A DNA stretch of 64,000 nucleotides from Dokdonella sp. (GCA_016712865.1 JADJQH010000002.1:496001-560000); one strand, 5' to 3'; shown: positions 19,801 through 28,970, counted from the stretch's first letter. Numbers and translations are program-made. The notes: generated from the sequence alone by a model not told the origin.

Positions 19801-21849
19801 GTGCCTGACTTCAACGGCACTTTGCGCCTCAGCGCGCTGGTCTACAGCGACGAGCAATATGGCAGCAGCGACATGGAAACCGTGGTGCGTGCGCCGCTGG
19901 TTGCGGAGATCAGCACGCCGCGCGTGATGGCGCCGGGAGACCAGGCCCTGCTGGCACTGGACCTGCAGAATTTCTCGGGCGCCAAGCGCGATTTCCGCGT
20001 CACGCTGAGCACCGATCATCCGCTGGCCATCCGCAAGGGCGAGCGCGCCTTGAGTCTGGAAGACAACGGCAAGAGCACGCTCACCTTCGAGCTGGATGCA
20101 CTGCAGGGATTCGGTGTCGGCCACCTGCGCGTCACGGCGGAATCCAGCGACAAGGCCGGTGATCCCATCCGCATCGAACGCGCCTTTGAAATGGTCGTGC
20201 GTGCCGGCTGGCCCGGCGTCCTGCGTTCGACGCCGCAGTCCCTCGACTCGCTCGCGCCGATCAGCCTCGGTGCCGGCGCAATGGACGGGCTGATTCCGGA
20301 TTCGGTGAACGCACGCCTGACCCTGAGCAGCTTGCCACCGCTGCCGTTCTCGGCGGCCCTGGCCGACCTGCTCAAGTATCCCTATGGCTGCGTCGAGCAA
20401 ACCACCAGCAAGGGCTTCGCCGCCTTGCTGCTGGATGAGCAGACCGCCGCAAAACTGCACGTGCCGGGCCTGGATGCCGAACAACGCAAGGCGCGCATCG
20501 AAGGCGCCGTTGGCCGCGTGGCATCGATGCAGACGGGCACGGGTCATTTCTCCATGTGGGGCGGTGACTCCGAAGCCAATACCTTCATCACGCCGTATGT
20601 CACCGAATTCCTTCTGGATGCCCGTGACGAAGGATTCCTGGTGCCCGAATCCGTACTGCAAAAATCCTTGCAACGGCTCTCGGACGATCTGCTTTCCGGC
20701 GGTCATCCGTACTACAGCTATGAACAATCCGACCACATGCGCTTTGCCGACAAGGCATGGTCTGCATACGTCCTGGCGCGCGTCAAGCGTGCCCCGCTCG
20801 GCACCCTGCGAGCCCTGTTCGACGATGAGCGCGAAAAGTCCCTCACTGCATTGCCGCTGGTTCACCTCGGCATTGCGCTCAAGCTGATGGGCGATGAACC
20901 ACGCGCCAGCAAGGCCATCGAGGAGGCCTTTGCCAAGGATGTGAAACGCCCACGCTGGTTGGGTGATTACGGCTCCGACCTGCGCGACACCGCATTGATG
21001 GTTTCACTGGTACAGCGTTTCGGCATGTCCAAGCCGGAATATGGCGCACGCGTGTTCCAGTTGGCTCGCGAGCTCAAGGTGGATCAGCGTGAAGCGGAGC
21101 AGCGCGCCGCGACCTGGGGTGGCAGCAAGCGCATTTACCTGAGCACCCAGGAACAGGTGGCCATCGGCCGTCTCGGCAAGAACCTGATCAATGACGGCGA
21201 TGCCGTGGTATCCGGCACCCTTGCCATCGGCGGAACCTCAACACCGGTGACGCCGGATCGCATCTGGAGTCGCAACTTCGGTGCGCCCGAACTTCGCTCC
21301 GGCGTACGCATGACCCCGCAGGGCACGCCGCCGATGTACCTGTCGACCGACATCGCCGGCATCCCGACACAGGCGCCGGCCGCCGATGACAGCATGGTGT
21401 CGGTGCAGCGCAGCTACTACACCCTGGATGGCAAGCCCTGGGTTGTCGGGCCGCTGAAATCGGGCGATGCCTTGATCGTCGGCATCAAGCTGGAGGCACG
21501 CGAAAGCATGCCCGATGCCCTGCTGGTCGAACTGCTGCCGGGCGGCCTTGAAATAGAGAACTTCAACCTGACCGATGCTCGTCAATGGGCCGACGTTGTC
21601 GTCGATGGCATCACCCTGAATGATCGCAGCAGCGCAGCGCAGGTCGATCATGAGGAATTCCGCGATGATCGCTATGTCGCCGCGCTCAAGCTCGATCAAG
21701 GCCAGCAGGCGCATGTGTTCTACCTGGTGCGTGCAGTATCACCCGGTACATTCCGGGTGCCACCACCACAGGTCGAGGACATGTACCGGCCGGAGGTTCG
21801 CGGTGTTGGTGCCAATCCGGTCAAGACCATCCAGGTGGTGCAGCCGTGA
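16866..21849 (+). CDS. Bacterial alpha-2-macroglobulin lipoprotein (YfhM type), frameshifted near the 5' end
   Basis: Large periplasmic protease-trapping protein. The frame from 16866 encodes a lipoprotein signal with lipobox LGGC (C28) and continues to FEIISARAEMS; the remaining about 1,590 residues (QLALTLEFPRALVG onward) are in the +1 frame. The switch is needed near 17058-17075, so the sequence has a net one-base gain or two-base loss. The body has MG and bait-region features, MG-type domains, and the thioester motif CVEQ at 20389-20400 in PYGCVEQTTSKGF, so it should be able to capture attacking proteases covalently. Glycine follows the lipid Cys, which favours an outer-membrane anchor. 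A pbpC partner is not adjacent; phoH follows instead. Read as given, the body would lack an export signal. Confidence 0.88.
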
Positions 21850-21916
21850 TCGTGGGAGCGGATTGATACGGCGGAATGGGTTCGCCCCTGAAGGGGCTCC
21901 CGCAGGCCAGCCGTTT

Positions 21917-22015
21917 CTAGGGAAGGTCTGAACAAGTATTGTCGCGAGCAAGCTCGCTCCCACCATTGCTTGATTCTGTGGGAGCGAGCTTGCTCGCGAC
22001 GAATGAGTTCCGTCG
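21917..22015. mobile_element. REP-core MITE, copy 1 (truncated, reverse orientation)
   Basis: Starts at a CTAG (21917-21920) with the terminal repeat GGAAGGTCTGAACAAG, then the REP pair TCGCGAGCAAGCTCGCTCCC ... GGGAGCGAGCTTGCTCGCGA, and matches the full copies at 57869-57978 and 61274-61383 in reverse complement until about 22015, where homology stops before the other terminal repeat. Just upstream (21852-21897) is a further GTGGGAGC-type half palindrome ending GCCCCTGAAGGGGC. It fills most of the 245-bp gap between the alpha-2-macroglobulin gene and phoH. Confidence 0.75.
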
Positions 22016-22094
22016 GGTTTCGACCCGACGTTTTGCGCCCTGTGACACTGGTCATTGGCGAGCGGTGGGCATTGCAGGTTACCCTCGCGCGCCT

Positions 22095-23087
22095 ATGAGC
22101 AAACCCCATCGCACCGATTTCACCTTCGAGCCCGACGACAGCGAGCGCTTGTCCAATCTGGTTGGCCCGCTGGACGAGCACTTGCGCCAGATCGAACTTC
22201 GCCTCGGCGTGGAGATCGCCAACCGTGGCAACGTGTTCCGCGTCAGCGGCGAGGAGCGCCCCGTGCAATTGGCCAGCCGCCTGTTGCATCGGCTCTACGC
22301 GCTCACCGAGGACAACACCTTGACCGCGGCGCAGATCAACCTGCACCTGCAGGAATCCGGCATCGAGGCCATCATCGACGAAGATGCGTCGTCGGCTCAG
22401 GAAGTCACGGTCAAGGTCAAGCGCGGCACCATTCGCGGGCGCGGACCCAACCAAGCGCGTTACCTGCACGCGATCGCCACCCACGACATCAATTTCGGCA
22501 TAGGCCCTGCCGGCACGGGCAAGACCTACCTCGCCGTGGCCATGGCCGTGGATGCGCTCAATGGCAATCGTGCGCAGCGCCTGATCCTGGTCCGCCCCGC
22601 CGTGGAAGCCGGCGAAAAACTCGGCTTCCTGCCCGGCGATCTCACCCAGAAGGTCGATCCTTACCTGCGTCCGCTGTATGACGCGCTGTACGAAATGCTC
22701 GGCATCGAGCGGGTAACCAAACTGATCGAACGCAATGTGATCGAGATTGCCCCGCTGGCCTACATGCGCGGACGCACGCTGAACGATTCCTTCGTGATTC
22801 TCGACGAAGCGCAGAACACCACCATCGAGCAGATGAAAATGTTCCTCACCCGCATCGGCTTCGGCTCCATTGCGGTGGTGACCGGCGACGTGACCCAGAC
22901 CGACTTGCCCAAGCACGTCAAATCCGGTCTGCGCGATGCCACCGAGGTGCTGCGCGATGTCGAGGGCATCAGCTTCACCTTCTTCAATTCACGCGACGTG
23001 GTTCGCCATCCACTCGTGCAACGCATCGTGCGTGCATACGAGGCGCGCGAAGATGCCCAGGAAAACAACAAGGGAAGCACGCCCTGA
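22095..23087 (+). CDS. PhoH family ATPase (PhoH-like, YbeZ)
   Basis: P-loop ATPase linked to RNA metabolism and ribosome maturation with YbeY. 330 residues. An N-terminal KH-like region (residues 30-110) precedes Walker A GPAGTGKT (137-144), the PhoH signature LVRPAVEAGEKLGFLPGD and Walker B LDEAQ (236-240). I chose the ATG at 22095 because MSKPHRTDFTFEP is where family similarity starts; the open frame upstream is repeat sequence. Its stop overlaps the start of the next gene by one base (TGATG). PhoH and ybeY are normally adjacent; here a secreted-protein gene lies between them. Confidence 0.95.
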   Translation: MSKPHRTDFTFEPDDSERLSNLVGPLDEHLRQIELRLGVEIANRGNVFRVSGEERPVQLASRLLHRLYALTEDNTLTAAQINLHLQESGIEAIIDEDASSAQEVTVKVKRGTIRGRGPNQARYLHAIATHDINFGIGPAGTGKTYLAVAMAVDALNGNRAQRLILVRPAVEAGEKLGFLPGDLTQKVDPYLRPLYDALYEMLGIERVTKLIERNVIEIAPLAYMRGRTLNDSFVILDEAQNTTIEQMKMFLTRIGFGSIAVVTGDVTQTDLPKHVKSGLRDATEVLRDVEGISFTFFNSRDVVRHPLVQRIVRAYEAREDAQENNKGSTP

Positions 23088-23950
23088 TGACTCGCATTGC
23101 CCTGCTCTACTCGTTCCTGCTCGCTGCCTGGCCGCTTGCAGGCGCGGCGCAGACATTGAATGGCCCGGAAAGCATCGAGTACCACCCACGCCTTGATCGC
23201 ACCCTGGTCAGCAACACCAATGGTGGCAACATCCTGGCTCGCGCCAGCGATGGAAGCCTGAGCGTGTTCACCTCCGCACCGGGAAACCCATACGGCATTG
23301 AGCTCTTGGCCGGCACGCTGTTCGTGCTCGACTCCGGATTCATCCGTGGCTACGACATCGATTCGGCCGTGCAGGTCATGAATCTGCAAATGCCAGGAGC
23401 CGGATTTCTCAATGGCATCACCTCCAACGGCATCGACACCCTGTACGTCACCGATTTCACCAACCAAACCATCACCGAGGTGGATGTCGGCGATCTCGAA
23501 AACCCGGCAATCGGCACTCCCGTTTCCACCAATTCATCAACTCCCAACGGCGTGGTGTTTGATCGCGCGCAGAATCGCCTGCTGATTGCCACCTGGGGCG
23601 GCAGCGCCAAAGTCCTTTCCCTGGATCCCGTCACCAGCACCACGCCGGCGATATTGATCCAGACCACGCTGAGCAACATCGACGGTATTGCCCTGGACTG
23701 CAACGGTGCCATCCATGTGGCGGCATGGAGCAGTTGTGGCGCCAGCGGCGGTTGCCTGCGTCGCTTCGATCCCCCATTTACCCTCAACTCTCCGGCTCAA
23801 GTCGTCGCCAATGGGCTGTCCAGTCCAGCCGACATCGATTACGGCCATAGCACCGGCAACATCGCGGTACCGCAATTTGGCAACAACACGGTCAGCTTCC
23901 ATGCCACGGGCTGCGAAGCGGCGATTTTTGCCGGCGACTACGAGCGCTGA
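23087..23950 (+). CDS. Secreted NHL/SMP-30-like beta-propeller protein between phoH and ybeY
   Basis: 287 residues with a signal peptide (MTRIALLYSFLLAAWPLAGA, then AQT). Repeated blades such as YHPRLDRTLVSNTNGGNI, NGITSNGIDTLYVTDFTNQT and NGVVFDRAQNRLLIATWGG are typical of NHL/SMP-30-type six-bladed propellers. No catalytic or metal ligands could be assigned, so binding rather than catalysis is as likely. The C-terminus CEAAIFAGDYER resembles a diverged form of the IFxxGF(D/E) tag found on three other secreted proteins in the window. The gene overlaps phoH by one base and ends 7 bp before ybeY, so it is embedded in a conserved cytoplasmic operon although the product is exported. Confidence 0.8.
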   Translation: MTRIALLYSFLLAAWPLAGAAQTLNGPESIEYHPRLDRTLVSNTNGGNILARASDGSLSVFTSAPGNPYGIELLAGTLFVLDSGFIRGYDIDSAVQVMNLQMPGAGFLNGITSNGIDTLYVTDFTNQTITEVDVGDLENPAIGTPVSTNSSTPNGVVFDRAQNRLLIATWGGSAKVLSLDPVTSTTPAILIQTTLSNIDGIALDCNGAIHVAAWSSCGASGGCLRRFDPPFTLNSPAQVVANGLSSPADIDYGHSTGNIAVPQFGNNTVSFHATGCEAAIFAGDYER

Positions 23951-23957
23951 TCCGGAC

Positions 23958-24425
23958 ATGACGGTGCAGTTGCATCTCTCGCGATCACCCGGGCTTGCCC
24001 GCTCGGGCATTCCGCTGCGTGCGAGCTTCCAGACTTGGGTGGAGAAGGCCTTGCATGCCGCAGGTCATCGCCGCGACGCAGAGTTGTCCATTCGCATTGT
24101 CGATGCCCGCGAAGGCCGCGCACTCAACCGCAACTACCGCCAGCGCGACTACGCCACCAACGTGCTTTCCTTCCCCGCCGAGCTGCCCAAGGGCGTCAAA
24201 CTGCCCCTGCTCGGTGATCTGGTGATCTGCGCACCGGTGATTGCACGCGAAGCCCGTGAGCAGGGCAAGCTCCTGCGCAACCATTTTGCGCACATGACCA
24301 TCCATGGCACCCTGCATCTGATCGGCTTCGATCATCTGAACGAACGCGACGCGAAGCAGATGGAAGCACTGGAAACGCGCGTGCTGGCCGGGTTCGGCAT
24401 CGTCGATCCCTGGCAGACGCGATAG
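23958..24425 (+). CDS. ybeY: Endoribonuclease / rRNA maturation factor YbeY
   Basis: Metal-dependent single-strand endoribonuclease that acts in 16S rRNA 3'-end processing and ribosome quality control. 155 residues. The zinc motif HxxxHxxxxxH is intact in HGTLHLIGFDH, preceded by TNVLSFP and LLGDLVIC, the other YbeY signatures. The ATG at 23958 (MTVQLHLSRSP) is the family start; codons further upstream in the frame overlap the propeller gene. Likely co-transcribed with phoH and the propeller gene. Followed by REP-type palindromes shared with the end of the kinase gene. Confidence 0.96.
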   Translation: MTVQLHLSRSPGLARSGIPLRASFQTWVEKALHAAGHRRDAELSIRIVDAREGRALNRNYRQRDYATNVLSFPAELPKGVKLPLLGDLVICAPVIAREAREQGKLLRNHFAHMTIHGTLHLIGFDHLNERDAKQMEALETRVLAGFGIVDPWQTR

Positions 24426-24429
24426 CCAA

Positions 24430-24511
24430 ACCAGGGAGCGGAGCAAGCTCCGCTCTACAACAAACCGGGGATCTGCCCGGCACCTGCAGAGCCGAGCTTG
24501 CTCGGCTGCGC
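24430..24511. repeat. REP pair (AGCGGAGC and AGCCGAGC palindromes)
   Basis: Two perfect short palindromes, AGCGGAGC-AA-GCTCCGCT (24437-24454) and AGCCGAGC-TT-GCTCGGCT (24490-24507), separated by CTACAACAAACCGGGGATCT. These are the same two palindrome types that make up the array at 35.5-36.1 kb. They sit between convergent ybeY and the kinase gene and could end both transcripts. The kinase stop codon and last 16 or so codons lie within this element. Confidence 0.75.
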
Positions 24512-27115
24512 GTCTCCTGATTGAAGCGCTTTCGCCGCGGCTTTCACTTGTCGATTGGCACGTGATTCCGGTGCAACGAGTTGCTCGATCAGCCGGGATG
24601 CCTCAAGAACTTCACCGTTCATGTTGAACCACTCGGCCCGCGCGAGTTTCGTGTAGGCAGGCGATACCGCATCCGGATCGTCCTTGCTCATCCAGCCGTT
24701 CATGGCCTGGTCAAGCAGATCGCGCACTTCGAGGTTGGCGTTTCCATTGTCAAGCAAGGCTTGGGCGAGCTCGGTCTTCAGACTGAGCACGCGCGGATCC
24801 TCGGCTCCATAGTCTTGCTCGAACACCGGCAGCAGTTCACGCAGGCTGGCGATGGCCGGATCGGATTCGCCCACGTATCGCTGATGTCGCGCCAGCAGGA
24901 AACGTGCATTCAACGCCTCGCCGCTTTCCGCGCCGTGCAGTGCAACCGCATTGGCCAATGCACTGCGGAACGCAACACCGGCTTCATCATGGCGACCTGC
25001 GTCATCGAGAATGACCGCCTTGCGCGAGAGGAACACCACGCCGAATGGACTGGCGTCACCCTTCAATTCCCGAATCAGATCCAGGCCTTCATCGGCAACG
25101 GCGAGCGCCTGTACGAAATCGCCCTGCGCCGCTCGCAACTGGGCCACGCGACTGATGCCCATGCTCAGCGCCACATCGCGACCTTCCTCACGTTTGAGCT
25201 TGAGATTGAGCTCGCAGAATTTCGCGGCTTCAGCCAGCATGCCGCGATTGGCGTAGATGATGCACAGGTTGTTGTGCGCGGCGCTGTAGCGACTGCCCGG
25301 ACTGGCTCGCAGCTTTTCGTTCATCGCAAGCGTGGTGAGCGCCGCCTGCTCTGCAGCGACCAGGTTTCCAGAACGGTTCAAGGCCAGCGAGAGCACCATC
25401 CAGGCATTGGCAACTTCCTGCGAGCCCGGGGCAGTCAACTTCATGGCCAATTCCAGCGATTCGCGCGCCGCCCTTTCGGCATCGCTGGCCGGGAACTGCC
25501 CATTCGCCATGGCATTGGCCATGGCCTCCAGGCAACGCGACGCATCCAGTGGTTGGCCAATGGCCGGATCGAGATTGATGTCGGCCGCCTTGCGCAGCAT
25601 CGCCACGCCTTTTGCGTTCTCGTTCATGTGCCGATAGGCGTTGCCGATGGCCTCGTACAGGCGCGCGCGGATGCGTGGCTGGTCGCCGAGTTCGCCATCG
25701 ATGCGCGCGGCACCCGCATCGAGCACACCGCGCGCGGTCAGGGCGTGGGTCAACGACGGATTGACGTTGGAATCCGACGCGGCAAATACGGAAACGAGGA
25801 ATTCAGCCACGCGATCAGAAATCGCCGCCTGCGCACGCGCCTCGCGCTCGGCCAGAACCGTACGCCAGGTGAACGCGCTGGCCAGTGCCAGCACCAGAAC
25901 CGTTACACCCAGTGCCCAGCGGTTGCGCCAGGCAAAGCGGCGCATTCGGTAACCGGTGCGACCGCGCATGGCCTGGACCGGGCGCGAAGCCAGGAATGCA
26001 CGCAGGTCGTCTGCAAGTTCCGCGACCGACGCATAACGTTGGCTTGGCTCGCGCCGCAAGGCCTTCATGACGATGGCATCGAGATCGGCTGGAATGCGCG
26101 ATGTCGATGCCGGTTGCCGCGCGTGCGTGATCAAGCGTCGCTGGATCGCGCTCGGTGGCGCGACATCTCCCGAAACGATGGCATTGGAGCGTGCGTGGTC
26201 TGTATCCAGGTGATCAAACGGACGCACTCCGGCCAACAGCTCGTACAGCACGATGCCAAGCGAGTAGATGTCGCTGGCCGTGCCCAGTCGCTTGCCCTCG
26301 ATCTGCTCGGGACTGGCGTAGGCCAGGGTCATGGCCCGGGTGGCCGTCGCCGCGCGCGTCTTGCCGGCATCGGCATCGAGCAGCTTCGCAATACCGAAAT
26401 CCAGCAGTTTCGGCTCGCCGCTGGCACCGATCAGGATATTGACCGGCTTCAGGTCGCGATGGATGACGAGATTGGAGTGCGCGTACTCGACGGCCGCACA
26501 CACCTTGATGAACAAGGCGATGCGGTCACGCAGGACCAGTGAACGCGCCTGGCACCAGCGGTCGATCGTTTCGCCATCGACAAACTCCATGGCCAGATAA
26601 GGAACGCCATCCTGGCCCTGACCGGCCTCCAGCAGATGGGCAATGTTGGGATGGTTGAGCGCGCCGAGGATGCGCCCCTCGTCCAGAAACCGCGCGAGCG
26701 CCCCCGGTTCACCCACGCCGGTACCGCGCAGCATCTTGAGCGCGACACGCTGGCGCACTTCGCCCTGCTCGCGTTCGGCCAGCCAGACCTGGCCCATGCC
26801 GCCTTCGCCGATGCGTTCGATCAGGCGGTAACTGGCCGCCGTTTGCGCGTCCAGGCGAGCTTTCGAGAATACCGCGTTCCGCTCGGTCTCCACGCCAAGC
26901 TGCAATGCGCCCAGTTCATCGTCCGACGGGTTTTCGATGGACGCCAGCAGCCACTCCACTTCGCGGCGCAAGGCCGGGTCATCGGCACAGGCTTCATCCA
27001 GACGACGCACACGCTCCGTCTCGGCCAGCTCGTGAACTTCGTGCACCAGTGCTTGTGCACGACGATAGCGCTCGGCCGCCTCGTCAATCCCCGAGTTTTC
27101 CGACTCCCCGATCAC
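24455..27115 (-). CDS. Ser/Thr protein kinase with TM segment and TPR-type periplasmic domain
   Basis: 886 residues. A Hanks-type kinase domain runs from about 95 to 375: GEGGMG loop (103-108), K127 (VALKML), HRDLKPVN (219-226), DFG (239-241), ASPE (267-270). One TM segment follows at about 400-421, then a large helical TPR-like region (residues 430-870) with repeated NAYRHMNENAKGVAML and LNRSGNLVAAEQAAL-type units, predicted periplasmic. Its start overlaps the stop of the ECF sigma gene (4 nt), so the pair is co-translated and probably works in one signalling route. The last residues (QPSKLGSAGAGQIPGLL) and the TAG stop are encoded by a REP element, so the native C-terminus was probably replaced or extended. 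Confidence 0.92.
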   Translation of the reverse strand: MIGESENSGIDEAAERYRRAQALVHEVHELAETERVRRLDEACADDPALRREVEWLLASIENPSDDELGALQLGVETERNAVFSKARLDAQTAASYRLIERIGEGGMGQVWLAEREQGEVRQRVALKMLRGTGVGEPGALARFLDEGRILGALNHPNIAHLLEAGQGQDGVPYLAMEFVDGETIDRWCQARSLVLRDRIALFIKVCAAVEYAHSNLVIHRDLKPVNILIGASGEPKLLDFGIAKLLDADAGKTRAATATRAMTLAYASPEQIEGKRLGTASDIYSLGIVLYELLAGVRPFDHLDTDHARSNAIVSGDVAPPSAIQRRLITHARQPASTSRIPADLDAIVMKALRREPSQRYASVAELADDLRAFLASRPVQAMRGRTGYRMRRFAWRNRWALGVTVLVLALASAFTWRTVLAEREARAQAAISDRVAEFLVSVFAASDSNVNPSLTHALTARGVLDAGAARIDGELGDQPRIRARLYEAIGNAYRHMNENAKGVAMLRKAADINLDPAIGQPLDASRCLEAMANAMANGQFPASDAERAARESLELAMKLTAPGSQEVANAWMVLSLALNRSGNLVAAEQAALTTLAMNEKLRASPGSRYSAAHNNLCIIYANRGMLAEAAKFCELNLKLKREEGRDVALSMGISRVAQLRAAQGDFVQALAVADEGLDLIRELKGDASPFGVVFLSRKAVILDDAGRHDEAGVAFRSALANAVALHGAESGEALNARFLLARHQRYVGESDPAIASLRELLPVFEQDYGAEDPRVLSLKTELAQALLDNGNANLEVRDLLDQAMNGWMSKDDPDAVSPAYTKLARAEWFNMNGEVLEASRLIEQLVAPESRANRQVKAAAKALQSGDAQPSKLGSAGAGQIPGLL

Positions 27116-27681
27116 GCCAGCTCGCGTTGCAACCAGGCACGCGCCATGCGCCAGTCACGAACGACGGTCGGGCGCGCCACATCGAGCAGGTCGGCAATCT
27201 GCTCCAGCTCCATGCCGGCAAAGAACTTCATGTCGACCACCTGGGCCTGTCGCGGACTGATTTGCGCAAGCCGTTCGAGTACCGAATCCAGGGCAAGCAG
27301 ATCGACAAACTGCTCGCCGTCGGTGGGCAGGTCGATTTCCTCGATGCCGATGCGCTGCGCCGGATCCGGTCGCTTGGCCGCCTGGCGACGACGCGCATGA
27401 TCGACCAGCACGCGGCGCATGGCTTGGGCAGCAAGGGCGGCAAACTGCGCGCGGTTGGCCGCCGCAGCCGCCTGGTCTCCCAGCAAACGCAGGCAAGCCT
27501 CGTTGACCAGGGCTGTGGTTTGCAAAGTGTGATTGTCACGTTCCTGGCGCATGGCGCGCGCAGCCAATTCCTTGAGCTCGGCATAAACCAGCGGCGTCAA
27601 TTGCGCCAACGCCGCATCATCGCCCTGGCTGATTCGCCCCAGCAGGCTGGTGATCTGGTTCGGGTCAAGGGCTGCAGACAT
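27112..27681 (-). CDS. ECF-type RNA polymerase sigma factor
   Basis: 189 residues. Region 2 spans about 18-95 (AELKELAARAMRQERDNHTL, LVNEACLRLL, then RRVLVDHARRR) and region 4 about 130-185 with the HTH LEQIADLLDVARPTVVRDWR. The wording TTALVNEACLRLL is typical of the ECF subgroup that is encoded next to eukaryotic-type protein kinases. I chose the ATG at 27681 (MSAALDPNQIT). No anti-sigma gene is present; the overlapping kinase gene is the likely regulator. Target promoters cannot be deduced here. Confidence 0.93.
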   Translation of the reverse strand: MSAALDPNQITSLLGRISQGDDAALAQLTPLVYAELKELAARAMRQERDNHTLQTTALVNEACLRLLGDQAAAAANRAQFAALAAQAMRRVLVDHARRRQAAKRPDPAQRIGIEEIDLPTDGEQFVDLLALDSVLERLAQISPRQAQVVDMKFFAGMELEQIADLLDVARPTVVRDWRMARAWLQRELA

Positions 27682-27813
27682 CCGTCCATCCGCTGCGACT
27701 ACGCGCAACAGCATAGCGTCAAATCGATTCCGTGCTGAAGCAACGACTCGACTCCCGTGCAACGCAGAAGGCGGCGCGATGGATTTCGTCGCCACCCTCG
27801 CAACCTGCATGGC

Positions 27814-28020
27814 TCACACCTTCCGAGTTTTGCCCTTGCGCTCCACCTTCCAGCGTTCGTAGGCCGCCTTCATCGCCAGGAGGCGCGGCTCCTCGCGCAG
27901 GGAATCCAGCCCGGGCAAGATGGAAAGGCTTGCTTAGCCAAACGGTCCGATCATTTGCATCACGGCATCAAGGTGATGGAGGTCGCGTTCGGAATTACCG
28001 GCGCAGGGAAACCGTTCAAC
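27814..28020 (-). pseudogene. Remnant of the C-terminus of a TolB-like/TPR protein
   Basis: One minus-strand frame reads SERDLHHLDAVMQMIGPF, then G and a TAA stop, then ASLSILPGLDSLREEPRL followed by LAMKAAYERWKVER and a final TGA at 27814-27816. This aligns with the end of the intact protein at 28971-31097 (AERALHHLDVVVQMVGPF, AYASLSVVPGFDSLREEP, KAMKTAYERWKAER), with the TAC of the intact copy replaced by an in-frame TAA. Sequence further upstream no longer aligns. It is the decayed tail of a third paralog, separated from the intact one by the HU-like gene. The rest of the gap to 28316 shows no gene. Confidence 0.8.
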
Positions 28021-28316
28021 TGTGCCAGCGCAATCAAGAATTGGTTCGATTCGACGATGAAGGCAGGATTCGCCTGTGCGTGGATGATCCATGCCGTGCA
28101 GAAAGGCGGCGCGGGCCGCTGGCAGGCGCTCCGGCAATACGCGGCGACACTGCTCAATTCATGCAAGACGGGCCGTATGGGTCCAGCATTCTTTTCCGGG
28201 AATTTGGCCGGGTTTTCGCCCTTTTTGCGGTGTTCCGCGCTAAAGTCAGCGCGCCTGCCCAAGGCCGCCCGCGCGTTCCCAGCGCGGGCGAACCTATGCT
28301 TCGAGAATGAGAACCT

Positions 28317-28694
28317 ATGGCAACCAAGAAAGTCGCAAAGAAACCTGCCGCGAAGAAGGCCACCAAGCCTGCCGCTTCCAAGTCCGTCAAGAGCATCCTG
28401 TCCAAGTCCGAACTGGCCAGTCACCTGGCTGACGCCTCCGGAGTCGATGGCAAGTCGGTCAAGGCCGTACTCGCAGCCCTGGAATCCACCGTTTTGAGCG
28501 CCATCAGCAAGAAGGGAGCACAGGCGTTCGTGTTGCCTGGCCTGCTCAAGCTGACCGCCGTTTCGGTGCCGGCCAAGCCCAAGCGCTTCGGCAAGGATCC
28601 CTTCACTGGCGCCGAACGCTGGTTCCCGGCCAAGCCGGCATCGACCAAGGTCAAGGTGCGTCCGTTGAAGAAAGTGAAAGACGCCGCTGCCTGA
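28317..28694 (+). CDS. HU-family DNA-binding protein with Lys/Ala-rich (H1-like) N-terminus
   Basis: 125 residues. The first 25 are a basic K/A/P-rich extension (MATKKVAKKPAAKKATKPAA), followed by a HU/IHF-like fold (SILSKSELASHLADASGVDG, VKAVLAALESTVLSAISKKG, FVLPGLLKLTAVSVPAKPKR) and a basic tail. Basic-tailed HU proteins are known as nucleoid-compacting proteins in Xanthomonadales and some other bacteria. The arm region is shorter and differs from canonical HU (PFTGAERWFPAKPAS). GAGAATGAGAACCT precedes the ATG. Isolated gene flanked by the paralog remnant and a strong hairpin. Confidence 0.88.
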   Translation: MATKKVAKKPAAKKATKPAASKSVKSILSKSELASHLADASGVDGKSVKAVLAALESTVLSAISKKGAQAFVLPGLLKLTAVSVPAKPKRFGKDPFTGAERWFPAKPASTKVKVRPLKKVKDAAA

Positions 28695-28705
28695 GCAAAC
28701 ACCGT

Positions 28706-28734
28706 GCAGCGTGGCCTCTCAGGGGCCACGCTGC
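28706..28734 (+). terminator. Hairpin downstream of the HU-like gene
   Basis: Perfect 11-bp stem GCAGCGTGGCC / GGCCACGCTGC with a 7-base loop, starting 12 bp after the stop codon. There is no clean T-run after the stem, so it may act as a bidirectional or Rho-assisted terminator or as an RNA-stabilising hairpin. The rest of 28735-28970 up to the convergent gene shows no gene. Confidence 0.55.
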
Positions 28735-28970
28735 TGCGGACGTTTGACTGTTTCTGCACCGGGGCACTGCAGGCGAACCACCCGCATCGCCGCCTGCGCT
28801 GGGATCAGCCGAGTCGTCAGCGCTTTGATGGTGGCCGCTGTGGCCGCTTTCCGATTGATTCGATGCATCGAATCAGCACCGTTTTTTCTTCGAATTCTGT
28901 TTCGCATGGCGAAACCCGCAAAGCCCGCCTGTCCCACCACCGCGGCGAATGAGCTCGCTGCGAAAACGGC

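Noticed and set aside
18352-20865. An 837-codon open frame on the minus strand opposite the first alpha-2-macroglobulin
   Set aside because: Its sequence has no family character and mirrors the codon structure of the plus-strand gene, whose domains and thioester motif are clear. High-GC genomes produce such frames often.
24581-26542. A 653-codon plus-strand frame opposite the Ser/Thr kinase gene
   Set aside because: The kinase on the other strand has all catalytic motifs; the antisense frame has none and no ribosome-binding site.
28020-28316. Continuation of the TPR remnant or a separate gene upstream of HU
   Set aside because: Frames here do not align with the intact paralogs and have no start signals; it is probably the HU promoter region plus decayed sequence.
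28735-28970. Small gene in the 236 bp after the HU hairpin
   Set aside because: Short open frames exist but lack a ribosome-binding site and family likeness; the region is best read as untranslated.
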